From NCBI GenBank assembly GCA_948472945.1, contig CAOKVX010000001.1, positions 124,001 to 188,000 of the forward strand: a DNA stretch of 64,000 bases, written 5' to 3'. A program made the position numbers and the translations under genes. A model generated the notes under the pieces. It was given only the letters and a program-made list of their open reading frames with translations. It was not told where the DNA came from and searched no databases. Below, piece after piece: positions 27,276-35,811 of the stretch; position 1 is the first letter of the stretch; each line of letters opens with the position of its first letter. The stretch is from an uncultured Clostridia bacterium (lineage in GTDB: Bacteria > Bacillota > Clostridia > Lachnospirales > Lachnospiraceae).

Positions 27276-27890
27276 TAAATTTCAATTCGTTATAAAGTTC
27301 ATCAAAGACATAATGGTTACTGACTTCTGATATAATTTTTCTGATGTCCTTGTCATTTAAACCATACTGTTTTAATATATCAGCAAAATATATCATTCGA
27401 ACTGAATCTTTTTTTTGAATATCTACACCTTGTTTTAAATCTTCATTCCAATAACAAGAGCGGAGAAATTCTAATATACCATTTAATTTGGTTGAAATAT
27501 CATATTTTCTAATCATCCGTAATTCGTTTCCTACTATTTTTCTTTCTTTATCAGCACTATTTTCTTTGCTAACATCTATGATAAGTCCATGCTGTAAGTT
27601 GGAATGAGCATAGTCAGAAAAATCTTTTAGTAAATCTTTTAGGATGCCAGAAAGAACAAGTAAATCAATAATTTGTGTATGTTCCGCCGGATAGTTACTA
27701 ATAATATCAACAGTATCATAAGTAAGGCCAGTTCTTTCCATTGCATCTAAATTATCCCTACGAGCATAACTTTGCTTTCCGATGATATATTCAACATCAC
27801 AATCAAACAGCTCACAAAGTTTAAGAAATTAATTTAATGTTTGTGGCATAGCATAACCATCTTGCGAGTTTGACGGGGAAACCCACGACT
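27247..27890 (-). pseudogene. Broken XRE-family regulator with long C-terminal domain
   Basis: The open part (27247-27741, ORF of 164 residues) continues upstream in frame as FLKLCELFDCDVEYIIGKQSYARRD, the end of a Cro/C1-type helix-turn-helix, until an in-frame TAA at 27829-27831. Further upstream DGYAMPQ is readable in another frame, so there is a stop codon and probably a frameshift. The recognition helices are missing: the sequence beyond about 27890 does not resemble an HTH. The intact C-terminal region (about 140 residues, NYPAEHTQIIDLLVLSG onward) is typical of plasmid or ICE-type XRE regulators. The remaining ATG at 27741 could give a protein but it lacks a DNA-binding domain and a ribosome site. 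Confidence 0.7.
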
Positions 27891-28006
27891 ACGCCAGCAA
27901 GGGCGGCGTAGGAGCCGCTTGAATATGCAAGACTCTATCTTGATGGGAATATGCAGATGTGTGGATGCAGAGGATTCATTAGAAATATGGTAAATAATCC
28001 TTAAAT
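27876..28006. other. Mobile-element-like scar, no gene recognised
   Basis: This 130-base stretch is richer in G+C than its surroundings. One plus-strand frame reads FDGETHDYASKGGVGAA then stops at about 27926; it looks like the tail of a protein whose body is missing. No start, ribosome site or inverted terminal repeats were found. It separates the broken XRE gene from the toxin-antitoxin pair. Confidence 0.35.
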
Positions 28007-28045
28007 TGAAGAAAGCACCAAATGATTTACTCTGTCATCTGGCGC
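28007..28045 (-). terminator. Terminator of the toxin-antitoxin operon
   Basis: On the minus strand GCGCCAGATGA pairs with TCATTTGGTGC (28045-28035 with 28025-28015, two G-T wobbles) and is followed by TTTCTTC. It starts six bases after the toxin stop codon. Confidence 0.75.
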
Positions 28046-28050
28046 TTATC

Positions 28051-28353
28051 TTATAGATTTCTTCCTTGATACTGTATCGTTACCACATAAACCGTTTTGT
28101 GCGGTTCGCCAATACGTAAGATAGCAATATAGTTATCAATCAATAACTGTCCGTAACTCCTTCCGGCATATCTGCCCTCGTTTCGCTCTTGATGAGACTG
28201 CGGAAAAGTGTTTAAACTTAACACAGCTTTCTTAATTCGGTCAACCTGTCCTTTTGCATTTTCAGAAGCCAATTTCCCATTTGCAATATATTCGTAAATG
28301 TTGTCTAATTCGCGTATTGCTCTGGGGTTAATCATTACCTTGTATTTATCCAA
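28051..28353 (-). CDS. RelE/ParE-family toxin
   Basis: A 100-residue basic protein. NPRAIRELDNIYEYIAN at the N-terminus, a central NTFPQSHQER and the C-terminal VYVVTIQYQGRNL match the RelE/ParE toxin fold; such proteins either cut mRNA at the ribosome or poison gyrase. I choose the TTG at 28353 (MDKYKVMINPRAI), which overlaps the antitoxin stop by eight bases and has GGAG ten bases upstream; the ORF-track start at 28377 is inside the antitoxin. The overlap implies coupled translation with the antitoxin. A terminator follows directly. Which of the two toxin activities applies cannot be told. Confidence 0.85.
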   Translation of the reverse strand: MDKYKVMINPRAIRELDNIYEYIANGKLASENAKGQVDRIKKAVLSLNTFPQSHQERNEGRYAGRSYGQLLIDNYIAILRIGEPHKTVYVVTIQYQGRNL

Positions 28354-28609
28354 AATGCTTTTTCTCCAATTCCGCAAAAACTATCTCTGCATCGACAGCC
28401 TCTGCTCCGTTTGCAATTTCCTGTTCGGATTCGTAGATAGCTTGGTCAATGCGGTTAATCCTTGCGAATTTATCATACAATTCACTACTCATTACAACCA
28501 AGTCGCTATATCCGTTTTTGGTAATAAAAATAGGCTCCTGCTCTTTGTGTGCAATATTGGATATTTCAGTTGTATTACGTAAATTCTTGATAGGCATAAT
28601 AATAGGCAT
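28346..28609 (-). CDS. Phd/YefM-family antitoxin
   Basis: An 87-residue protein beginning MPIIMPIKNLRNTTEIS, the N-terminal DNA-binding fold of Phd/YefM antitoxins, with the strand phrase EPIFITKNGYSDLVVMS and a C-terminal acidic helix (AVDAEIVFAELEKKHFG) expected to wrap the toxin. It would neutralise the RelE/ParE-type protein encoded next and repress the operon. AAAGGAG is nine bases before the ATG at 28609; the longer ORF-track start is before that site. The pair is compact and intact, unlike the degraded material on its left. Confidence 0.87.
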   Translation of the reverse strand: MPIIMPIKNLRNTTEISNIAHKEQEPIFITKNGYSDLVVMSSELYDKFARINRIDQAIYESEQEIANGAEAVDAEIVFAELEKKHFG

Positions 28610-28762
28610 AATACTTCGCTCCTTTCTTTGACACAATTATAGCATAATTATGTATTGAAAACAATAGAAACATGTGATACACTCAAATGGAAATTTTTGG
28701 ATGAAATTTTGCATGCAAAGTGAGGAAAAAATTGCGAGAGCGGTCCCCGTCTGTAATATATG

Positions 28763-28860
28763 TATAGATATTCGGTCGTGTGGTTAGATAATATAGTATA
28801 GACATTCGGTCGTGTTGTGAGATAATAATATAGACATTTGTCCGTCGTGTGAGATAATAA
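28763..28860. repeat. Three tandem imperfect repeats of 32-34 bases
   Basis: Units begin at 28763, 28797 and 28829, each TATAGACATTCGGTCGTGT..GAGATAATAA with small differences. They lie between the antitoxin start and the glycopolymer operon promoter. The gap 28610-28762 before them holds no gene; it should contain the antitoxin promoter, which I could not define. Confidence 0.75.
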
Positions 28861-28889
28861 ATGTACGGCTGGATATTATGTCAAAACTT

Positions 28890-28898
28890 TGGTATAAT
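28890..28898 (+). promoter_or_regulatory. Extended -10 promoter of the glycopolymer operon
   Basis: TGGTATAAT (TGnTATAAT) at 28890-28898, 83 bases before the start codon at 28981. It is the same extended -10 as at 9077. No good -35. The predicted leader contains the family A palindrome. Confidence 0.55.
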
Positions 28899-28917
28899 AA
28901 CAACATCTTTATGTTAT

Positions 28918-28952
28918 CTCAACGGCGGGTTCAAATTGGCGCCGTTGAGCTA
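28918..28952. repeat. Palindromic element, family A, copy 2 (short form)
   Basis: CTCAACGGC (28918-28926), then GGG, then TTCAAATTGGCGCCGTTGAG (28930-28949) and CTA. The right arm is identical to copy 3; the left arm is cut to nine bases. In RNA, CTCAACGGC would pair with GCCGTTGAG in the leader just upstream of AGGAGGG. Confidence 0.85.
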
Positions 28953-28980
28953 CGTTCAAAACTGCACACAGGAGGGTATT

Positions 28981-31455
28981 ATGGCAGAATACGCAAATCT
29001 TATAGATTATTCAATAAAAAACGGTATTTTTAAGGGGACTGTGAAGCTTGAAGGGGTTGACGCCGTTCCAACCGTTAATTTAAAAAACATCAAGCTCAAT
29101 GAGGATTATACGGCTGTGGTGTGTGCGGAAACCGGCGAGCCGGACATGTATGAGTTTGAGGCAGATATTGATAATAAAAAATTTGCGGGGGGAACATGGT
29201 ATCCTGTTATAAACTCAGGCGGCGAAGAGCTTCTTTTGAAATACCGTGATATGGTTAATGACAAAGATGTGGGCAGACTTGTTGAACTCAGCGAAGAGCG
29301 GCTATATTTTAATCCGTCCAACAAGACGCACTATATGGGAGCGCTTGACAAGGACTCTATATTTGTAATAAGAAAATGGAAATACAAAAGTACCGGAATA
29401 AAAAGGACTCCGGTCATAGTTGAGGAGTACAGTGTAGACGGAAAAAAGGTGGAATTTACGCTTAGAAACAGCTTTGAAAAAAATATAGAGCAGTCTGAGG
29501 TATGGCTTTGGAGCAGGTCGCTGAAACTTTTAAAAAGAATAAATTATGCGACATGCAAAACGGGAAATAAAAAATTTACGATAGACTTTTCAGAGTTTGA
29601 GAATTTGGATGGCAATATTACCGGAAAGCTGTGGGAGGTACATCTTATGCTCAATCTTGACGGGACATTCTGTCAGGGCAGGATTGAGATAAGGGCAAAG
29701 GATGCCGGAAAGAGAGATTACGTCCAGAAGACCGAGGCAGACGAGAGTGAGAGATACCTAATATCTGAACCGGTTATTAAACATGATAAAGAATTCGACA
29801 GCGCCGAACAGGTATACTTTGACAAACTTTCCCGCCTATGCTGCAAAATTGTGACAAGGGATATGATGTACAAGGGAATGTACAGGGCAGAGGTAAAAGA
29901 CTTTGGAGTAAAAAAGAGTAAATTAACAATAATTATTGATTTTCCTGTAAACGGCTTTGACAACGAAAGACTAAAACTTAGGCATTATTCTGAGACGAGA
30001 GATAAGATAACTGAATATGATTTTTCGGGCGACGGCGACAGATTTACGCTGGATTACATGGATGTTGAATGGGAGTCGTTAAGGTATGAGATAATATTTC
30101 TTGCGGATAAGGAGGGCTACACTTACGAATTCAGGGTAGTCGGAGGCGGAAGCAGGTTTCAAAAAAAGTTGTCCAAAGTATATAAGTATAGTTATAAAAC
30201 GGGAGACAGATGTATTATATATCTGACAGAAACTATGGGTGGAATGCTGGTTCTTGAGTACAGAAAAAGAAGCGAGTATGATTCCTTAAAATACAGGTAT
30301 AATGAAAGACTTGCTTTGATGCTTGCGCCGGCCGCGAATCTGATCCTGAAGAAAAGAAATGTGATGATGTTCTATGAGAAATTCTGTACGGCGGCGCAGG
30401 ACAATTCTTACTATATGTTTGAATATTTTGTTGAAAAAAATGATAACAAAATGAAACCGCGGTATGTAATTGAAAAAAAACAGCGCGAGTATAAAGCATT
30501 AAAGGGAAAGTATGGATGGAAAATAGTTCCATTTATGTCCGTGAGGCATCTGATTGACGTACAGATAGCGAGAATGTTCATATCAACGGACTCTAAGAGA
30601 CACTGCTACAGATGGAGGGCGGGAAACACGGCTGTTATGAGAAAGCTTGGTGAAAAGCCGTTTGTATTTCTGCAGCACGGAGTACTTGGATTCAAGCGTG
30701 TTGAAAATATATATGGCAGCCAGTATGCCAATAAAGCGGATTTGTTCGTAACCTCGTCAGATTTTGAAAGGGACATAGTTGAGAGGGTTTTCGGTTACGA
30801 CAAGAGAGAGATTATAGTTACCGGGCTTGCCAGATGGGATAAGCTTGAGAATAACACGCAGGAAAAACCGTTTATCTTTTATATGCCAACATGGAGAAAC
30901 TGGATATATGAGGCCGGTGTGGATGAATTTGTTAAAACCGACTACTACAAAGTATATTCTGAGATACTTAACAGCGGCAGGCTTGCCCGGACTCTGGAGA
31001 AAAATGACATGGAAATGGTATTCTGTCTTCACCCAAAATTCAGGCAGTTCTCAGAGCAGCTTGGCACCGCCGATGAAAGGATTAAGGTGGTTGATTTTGC
31101 AGACTGCCGCATAAATGAGCTTTTAATGAAATGCAGTATGTTCATAACTGATTATTCGAGCGCGTCGTGGGACGTATTTTATCTTGGAAAACCGGTTATA
31201 TTTTACCAGTTTGACGCAGAGGAATATATTAAAAAACAGGGCGCCTACATCAATCTTGAGAAAGAACTGTTCGGATACAGGGTTACGGATTTTGAAAGCC
31301 TGTTAGATAAAATCAGTTATATTGCCAATACTAGTTTTAAGGACAACGATAATTCAGATAGTCTGCGGGAGAAATATCTTCCGCTTAGGGACAAAAAAAA
31401 CAGGGAGCGTATATATACAGAGATAATAAATAGAGGAAATAAATGGCTTATTTGA
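28981..31455 (+). CDS. CDP-glycerol glycerophosphotransferase (TagF-like) with long N-terminal region
   Basis: An 824-residue peripheral membrane enzyme expected to add glycerol-phosphate (or a similar polyol phosphate) to a growing polymer. The C-terminal 400 residues are the TagF/TagB domain: FLQHGVLGFKR (about 564), YMPTWRNW (about 635), LHPKFRQF and ITDYSSASWDVFYLGKPVIFY (about 722). The first 430 residues are beta-rich with no motif I recognise, perhaps a carbohydrate- or polymer-binding part. The HGVLG site replaces the more usual HGTPLK of its neighbours, which may mark a different acceptor. ATG 28981 has AGGAGGG upstream; the ORF-track start 120 bases earlier overlaps the promoter. 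Confidence 0.88.
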   Translation: MAEYANLIDYSIKNGIFKGTVKLEGVDAVPTVNLKNIKLNEDYTAVVCAETGEPDMYEFEADIDNKKFAGGTWYPVINSGGEELLLKYRDMVNDKDVGRLVELSEERLYFNPSNKTHYMGALDKDSIFVIRKWKYKSTGIKRTPVIVEEYSVDGKKVEFTLRNSFEKNIEQSEVWLWSRSLKLLKRINYATCKTGNKKFTIDFSEFENLDGNITGKLWEVHLMLNLDGTFCQGRIEIRAKDAGKRDYVQKTEADESERYLISEPVIKHDKEFDSAEQVYFDKLSRLCCKIVTRDMMYKGMYRAEVKDFGVKKSKLTIIIDFPVNGFDNERLKLRHYSETRDKITEYDFSGDGDRFTLDYMDVEWESLRYEIIFLADKEGYTYEFRVVGGGSRFQKKLSKVYKYSYKTGDRCIIYLTETMGGMLVLEYRKRSEYDSLKYRYNERLALMLAPAANLILKKRNVMMFYEKFCTAAQDNSYYMFEYFVEKNDNKMKPRYVIEKKQREYKALKGKYGWKIVPFMSVRHLIDVQIARMFISTDSKRHCYRWRAGNTAVMRKLGEKPFVFLQHGVLGFKRVENIYGSQYANKADLFVTSSDFERDIVERVFGYDKREIIVTGLARWDKLENNTQEKPFIFYMPTWRNWIYEAGVDEFVKTDYYKVYSEILNSGRLARTLEKNDMEMVFCLHPKFRQFSEQLGTADERIKVVDFADCRINELLMKCSMFITDYSSASWDVFYLGKPVIFYQFDAEEYIKKQGAYINLEKELFGYRVTDFESLLDKISYIANTSFKDNDNSDSLREKYLPLRDKKNRERIYTEIINRGNKWLI

Positions 31456-31480
31456 CTTTATATGTATATGTTGCTATAAT
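31452..31480 (+). promoter_or_regulatory. Internal promoter of the glycopolymer cluster
   Basis: TTGACT (31452-31457), 17 bases, TATAAT (31475-31480). The -35 overlaps the stop codon of the preceding gene, so the genes from 31523 on can be expressed separately. Confidence 0.72.
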
Positions 31481-31522
31481 AGTGTCGTTTTAGTTACCTA
31501 TCGATGGAGGAGGCAGTATATA

Positions 31523-33787
31523 GTGAAAGTTAGTGTAATCATACCATATCACGGTGAGGATTTATATTTAAATGATTGTTTGGACAGCCTTTGGGACCAG
31601 ACATACAAAGACTTTGAGGTTGTGCTTGTCATATCCGGAGGAAAAGAGCCTTCTATAACTTCCGTATATGACGCCATTGATATTAAAATTGTAAAGTCAG
31701 ATGAGGAAAATGTATGTGCGGCCAGAAATACCGGGCTTGATGCTGCATCCGGTGAATATGTTGTTTTTCTTGACTGTGACGACTACCTTGACGCAAACTT
31801 TCTGGAAAAACTCGTTCAGTGCGGCGCGGACAGCAAATGCGACTTAATGTTCGGCAGGATGATTTACACTTGGTACAAAAGAGAATTCTTTCTCCGCAAA
31901 GAATCAGTCGAGGCGGAGGAAGACGACGATGAAGGACGAGCCTCTGATGAAGAAAGTGAAGACGAACAGGGCGGAGATAGCGTTGTGTTTATAGACAATG
32001 TCGAAGCAGGGGATTCGGCGGAGATAATACAGAAGAAAAAAATTGATATGGCGGGGAAATATCTTGTATCGAAGCGCAAAAGTTTTTATTTCGTCACGGC
32101 GCTGGGCGTTATGTATTCAAGAAAGTTTTTGTGTGAAAATGATATAAAGTTTAACGAGGATCTTGAACACTTTTATGATATACCGTTTCTGGCGCATGTG
32201 CTTGACAGATGCGAATTTGTTAACGCGGACGCGGACGCTCATTACGTAAAGAGAAAGCACAACGACCCGATTCATATGCCGTCTTTGAGCCAAACAGTCG
32301 GAAAAGATGAATTCGACTGTATTTACAGGGCGTACAAATTGATGCTTGATGTTACCGGTAATGGGACCGAGCTTAGAAATAAATTTGAGAGAAAACTTGT
32401 AGGTTATTATTCGTCGAGTGTTGCCCCGGCGATAAAAAAGAATGAGGATAAGGCGTACAGAAAAAAACATGCGCCAAGGCTAAAGGAGCTAATGCAGGAT
32501 TTGAGTCCGGAGGTGTACTCTGAGCTTTCGCGCTACAGAAAAAAGCTTGTAGACTCCTTGAAATGCGATGATTACGGTCGTATTTCCAAAATAATATCAC
32601 GCCGAAATATAATAAACCTGCTCAAATATTCTGTCACTCACCATAACTATATTAGAAAAATCAAGGACATAATGTATAAGCACAGGTATTCAAGGCAGCC
32701 TGTTATGCAGAATGTTGTTCTGTTCGAGAGTTTTTTTGGTAAGAGCTATTCGGACAGCCCGAAATATATATTTGAAAAGTTAAATGAAATGTATCCGGAC
32801 AAATATGAGTGTGTCTGGATTCTAGAGAAAAAGACGAAACTTCCTTACCCTGCAAAGCAGATTAAGAGGTTTAGTTTTGCATATTTTAAATACTTGGCGA
32901 GGGCAAAATATATAGTATTTAACAGCAGACAGCCGAAATCTTTTATTAAGAGGAAAGAAAATGTTTTTCTTGAGACATGGCACGGTACGCCGCTTAAAAA
33001 GCTTGTGTTTGACATGGACGACGTATTGAGCGCGTCGCCGACATACAAGAAAAACTTTTATATACAGTCGAGGTCATGGGATTACCTTGTGGCCGCCAAC
33101 GGATTTTCCGACGAAGTGTTCAGGAGGGCGTTTGAGTATGATAAACATATGCTCAAGTTCGGATATCCCAGAAACGATATACTGCACTCGCCTGACAGGG
33201 ATAAGATTGCAGAGGATATTAAGCAGAAAATCGGCATACCTTCGAATAAAAAGGTTGTTTTATACGCCCCTACCTGGAGGGATGACGAGTTCTATAAGGC
33301 CGGAAAATATAAATTTACGCTCCGGCTTGATTTGGCAGCAATGAAAAAGGAACTTGGGGACGACTACGTAATAATACTGAGGACGCATTATTTTATTGCC
33401 GATAAGATTGACGTGTCCGGCGCTGAGGGGTTTGTGTATAATCTGAGCAAGTATGATGATATTGCGGAGCTTTACCTGATATCGGATATCCTTATAACGG
33501 ATTACTCGTCGGTGTTCTTTGATTATGCGAACCTGAAGAGGCCTATGTTGTTCTTTACATACGACCTCGACAAATACAGGGACGTGCTTAGAGGATTTTA
33601 TATTGATATGGAAAAGGATATACCGGGTCCTCTTTTGTTTAATACTGATGAGATTATAGAATCGATACAAAATATTGACGAGGTGCAGAAAAAATATGCT
33701 TCGGTATATGAGGTCTTCTATGAGAGATTTTGCGGTTGGGAAGACGGACATGCTTCGGAAAACTGCATCAGGGAAGTATTTAAGTAG
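31523..33787 (+). CDS. Family 2 glycosyltransferase fused to a TagF-like glycerophosphotransferase
   Basis: A 754-residue bifunctional protein. Residues 1-320 are a GT-A family 2 glycosyltransferase (VSVIIPYHGEDLYLNDCLDSL, VCAARNTGLDAASGEYVVFLDCDDYL with the Asp-Xxx-Asp site). Residues about 390-750 are a CDP-glycerol glycerophosphotransferase domain (FESFFGKSYSDSPKYIFE, TWHGTPLKKL, YAPTWRDDE, ITDYSSVFFDY). A strongly acidic insert of about 35 residues (EAEEDDDEGRASDEES) splits the transferase domain near residue 130. It starts with GTG 31523 after GGAGGAGG. One chain could thus add both a sugar and a phosphate-linked polyol to the same polymer. Confidence 0.88.
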   Translation: MKVSVIIPYHGEDLYLNDCLDSLWDQTYKDFEVVLVISGGKEPSITSVYDAIDIKIVKSDEENVCAARNTGLDAASGEYVVFLDCDDYLDANFLEKLVQCGADSKCDLMFGRMIYTWYKREFFLRKESVEAEEDDDEGRASDEESEDEQGGDSVVFIDNVEAGDSAEIIQKKKIDMAGKYLVSKRKSFYFVTALGVMYSRKFLCENDIKFNEDLEHFYDIPFLAHVLDRCEFVNADADAHYVKRKHNDPIHMPSLSQTVGKDEFDCIYRAYKLMLDVTGNGTELRNKFERKLVGYYSSSVAPAIKKNEDKAYRKKHAPRLKELMQDLSPEVYSELSRYRKKLVDSLKCDDYGRISKIISRRNIINLLKYSVTHHNYIRKIKDIMYKHRYSRQPVMQNVVLFESFFGKSYSDSPKYIFEKLNEMYPDKYECVWILEKKTKLPYPAKQIKRFSFAYFKYLARAKYIVFNSRQPKSFIKRKENVFLETWHGTPLKKLVFDMDDVLSASPTYKKNFYIQSRSWDYLVAANGFSDEVFRRAFEYDKHMLKFGYPRNDILHSPDRDKIAEDIKQKIGIPSNKKVVLYAPTWRDDEFYKAGKYKFTLRLDLAAMKKELGDDYVIILRTHYFIADKIDVSGAEGFVYNLSKYDDIAELYLISDILITDYSSVFFDYANLKRPMLFFTYDLDKYRDVLRGFYIDMEKDIPGPLLFNTDEIIESIQNIDEVQKKYASVYEVFYERFCGWEDGHASENCIREVFK

Positions 33788-33804
33788 ATTGCGGGAGTAT
33801 TATT

Positions 33805-34605
33805 ATGGGAATACCAAAAATACATGTTATAGCGAATTTTAACAAGTACAAATATCTTTTGTCACAGCTTGTGATAAAAGATATAAAGCTGAAATATAGA
33901 AAGTCATATCTTGGAATCGTATGGACACTCATAGAGCCTCTGCTTACAATGATGGTGCTTACGATGGTTTTCTCTGCATTTTTAGGTAGGAACGGCGAGG
34001 CTTCGGGTATACCGTTTCCTGTGTATATACTTGCCGGAAGACTGCTTTACTCGTTCTTTTCCGGAGCGACGAAGGGCTCGATGAAGTCGATTCGAAGCAA
34101 TGCGGCGATGATTAAAAAGGTGTATGTTCCAAAATATATGTATCCGCTTGCATCTATTTTATCAAACTTCCTTATATTCCTTATATCGCTGATTGTACTT
34201 TTGGGAGTGGCGATAGTATTAAGGGTTAAACCTACGTTATGGATGTTTGCGGCGATAGTTCCGATTCTGCTTTTATTGCTGATGTGTGTCGGGACAGGGC
34301 TTATACTGTCTACTATGGCCGTATTTTTCAGGGACCTTGAGTATCTCTGGGGGGTTGCCCTTATGCTTATAATGTATACGTGCGCTATATTTTATGAGCC
34401 GAACAGGTTGTACAAGAATGGGTATGGGTGGCTGCTCGATATTAATCCATTATACGGAGTAATACGTAATTTCAGGAATTGCATATCAGGCGTCGGATTC
34501 CATGCCCCGTCTATGATATACTGTCTCTCATTTGGAATTGTTACGATTATAATAGGAACTATATTATTCTACAAAAAACAGGATAACTTCATACTTAATC
34601 TGTAA
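33805..34605 (+). CDS. tagG: Polysaccharide/teichoic acid ABC exporter permease (TagG-like)
   Basis: A 266-residue ABC-2 permease with about six membrane helices. DIKLKYRKSYLGIVWTLIEPLL near the N-terminus and the C-terminal NPLYGVIRNFRNCI are characteristic of the TagG/Wzm/KpsM group, which moves lipid-linked glycopolymers to the outer face. GGGAG is nine bases before the ATG. The ATPase partner follows after two dozen bases. The symbol is given by resemblance and context. Confidence 0.88.
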   Translation: MGIPKIHVIANFNKYKYLLSQLVIKDIKLKYRKSYLGIVWTLIEPLLTMMVLTMVFSAFLGRNGEASGIPFPVYILAGRLLYSFFSGATKGSMKSIRSNAAMIKKVYVPKYMYPLASILSNFLIFLISLIVLLGVAIVLRVKPTLWMFAAIVPILLLLLMCVGTGLILSTMAVFFRDLEYLWGVALMLIMYTCAIFYEPNRLYKNGYGWLLDINPLYGVIRNFRNCISGVGFHAPSMIYCLSFGIVTIIIGTILFYKKQDNFILNL

Positions 34606-34628
34606 GTGTGGCCGGATTGGAGTTTTTT

Positions 34629-35417
34629 ATGGGAAAGATAGCGGTAAAAGTTGATAATGTGGGAATGAAATTTAACCTGAGCTCTAACAAGGTGGACAAT
34701 CTCAAAGAATATTTTGTCAGATTCATCAAGAGGAATATAATGTACAAGGAATTCTGGGCGTTGAGGAATGTAAGTTTCACTATTGAAAAGGGCGACAGGG
34801 TTGCCATAATCGGCTCAAACGGCTCCGGTAAAAGTACTATACTTAAAATTATTGCCGGTGTTTTGAAACCTACCGAGGGTTCGGTGAAGTCATATGGAAA
34901 GATAGTACCGCTGCTTGAACTTGGGGCCGGGTTTGACCCTCAGTATACGGGAGCGGAAAATATTTACCTTTACGGGGCTATACTCGGGTATAAAAAAGAG
35001 TTTATCGACGAAAAATTTAACAAGATTGTCAAATTTTCAGAACTCGGGGATTTTATAAATGTTCCCGTAAAAAATTACTCTTCAGGAATGAAAGCAAGGC
35101 TTGGTTTCTCAATAGCGACAGTCGTTGAGCCTGAGATACTTATACTTGACGAGGTTTTATCTGTAGGAGACGTCAAATTCAGGAAGAAGAGCCTCAGAAA
35201 GGTTAACAGGATGATGAGTTCGGGGGTTACGGTACTTTTTGTGTCACATTCAATGAATCAGGTACGGAAAGTGTGCAACAAGGCAATCGTGCTTGAACAC
35301 GGAGCGCTTCAGTTTTATGGCGACCTAGAGGAGGCAATAACTAAATATGAAGGTGAAAATACGACAGGGAAAGGACAGAAGAAATATGAAAAAGGTAATA
35401 ACGTACGGAACATATGA
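34629..35417 (+). CDS. tagH: Polysaccharide/teichoic acid ABC exporter ATPase (TagH-like)
   Basis: A 262-residue ATPase with Walker A GSNGSGKST (about 58), the family hallmark LLELGAGFDPQYTGAENIYLYG, signature YSSGMKARLGF, Walker B ILILDEVLSVGD and switch His FVSHSM. It powers export of the lipid-linked polymer with the TagG-like permease. The C-terminal extension found in B. subtilis TagH is absent. I take ATG 34629 (GGAG six bases upstream) rather than the GTG at 34608. Its last 32 bases overlap the tagD start, suggesting coupling. Confidence 0.9.
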   Translation: MGKIAVKVDNVGMKFNLSSNKVDNLKEYFVRFIKRNIMYKEFWALRNVSFTIEKGDRVAIIGSNGSGKSTILKIIAGVLKPTEGSVKSYGKIVPLLELGAGFDPQYTGAENIYLYGAILGYKKEFIDEKFNKIVKFSELGDFINVPVKNYSSGMKARLGFSIATVVEPEILILDEVLSVGDVKFRKKSLRKVNRMMSSGVTVLFVSHSMNQVRKVCNKAIVLEHGALQFYGDLEEAITKYEGENTTGKGQKKYEKGNNVRNI

Positions 35418-35781
35418 TTTGTTACATGTAGGGCATATTAATCTTTTGAGACGCGCAAGGGAGCTTGGGGATTACCTTGTTGTAGTATTATCGTCTGACG
35501 AATTTAATGCAATTAAAAATAAAAAAGCGTACCATTCATATGAGGACAGAAAAATAATCCTCGAATCAATTAAGTATGTCGATAAGGTTATTCCAGAATT
35601 TACATGGGAGCAGAAAATTCAGGATGTACAGGACAACGATATTGATATATTTGTTATGGGCGACGACTGGGAAGGAAAATTTGATTTTCTGAAAGATTAT
35701 TGTGAGGTAGTATATCTGCCGAGGACAGAGGGTATATCGACGTCCAAGATTAAGGAAGACCTTAATCTTGGAGCCAGATAA
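35386..35781 (+). CDS. tagD: Glycerol-3-phosphate cytidylyltransferase
   Basis: A 131-residue cytoplasmic enzyme that makes CDP-glycerol from CTP and glycerol 3-phosphate, the donor used by the TagF-like transferases on both sides. The nucleotidyltransferase motifs YGTYDLLHVGHINLLRRA (HxGH) and RTEGISTSKI are intact, and VMGDDWEGKFD matches TagD. Length is normal. ATG 35386 is used (AAGGACAGAAGAA upstream, overlapping tagH). Its presence strongly supports glycerol phosphate as a component of the exported polymer. Confidence 0.93.
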   Translation: MKKVITYGTYDLLHVGHINLLRRARELGDYLVVVLSSDEFNAIKNKKAYHSYEDRKIILESIKYVDKVIPEFTWEQKIQDVQDNDIDIFVMGDDWEGKFDFLKDYCEVVYLPRTEGISTSKIKEDLNLGAR

Positions 35782-35811
35782 TAACCAATAACCCGGAGGA
35801 AACATACCGAA

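Noticed and set aside
28763-28860. CRISPR array
   Set aside because: The units are contiguous and diverged with no unique spacers, and no cas genes are near.
28861-28980. 40-residue N-terminal extension of the first TagF-like protein given by the ORF track
   Set aside because: It spans the promoter and the palindromic repeat; AGGAGGG directly before ATG 28981 marks the start.
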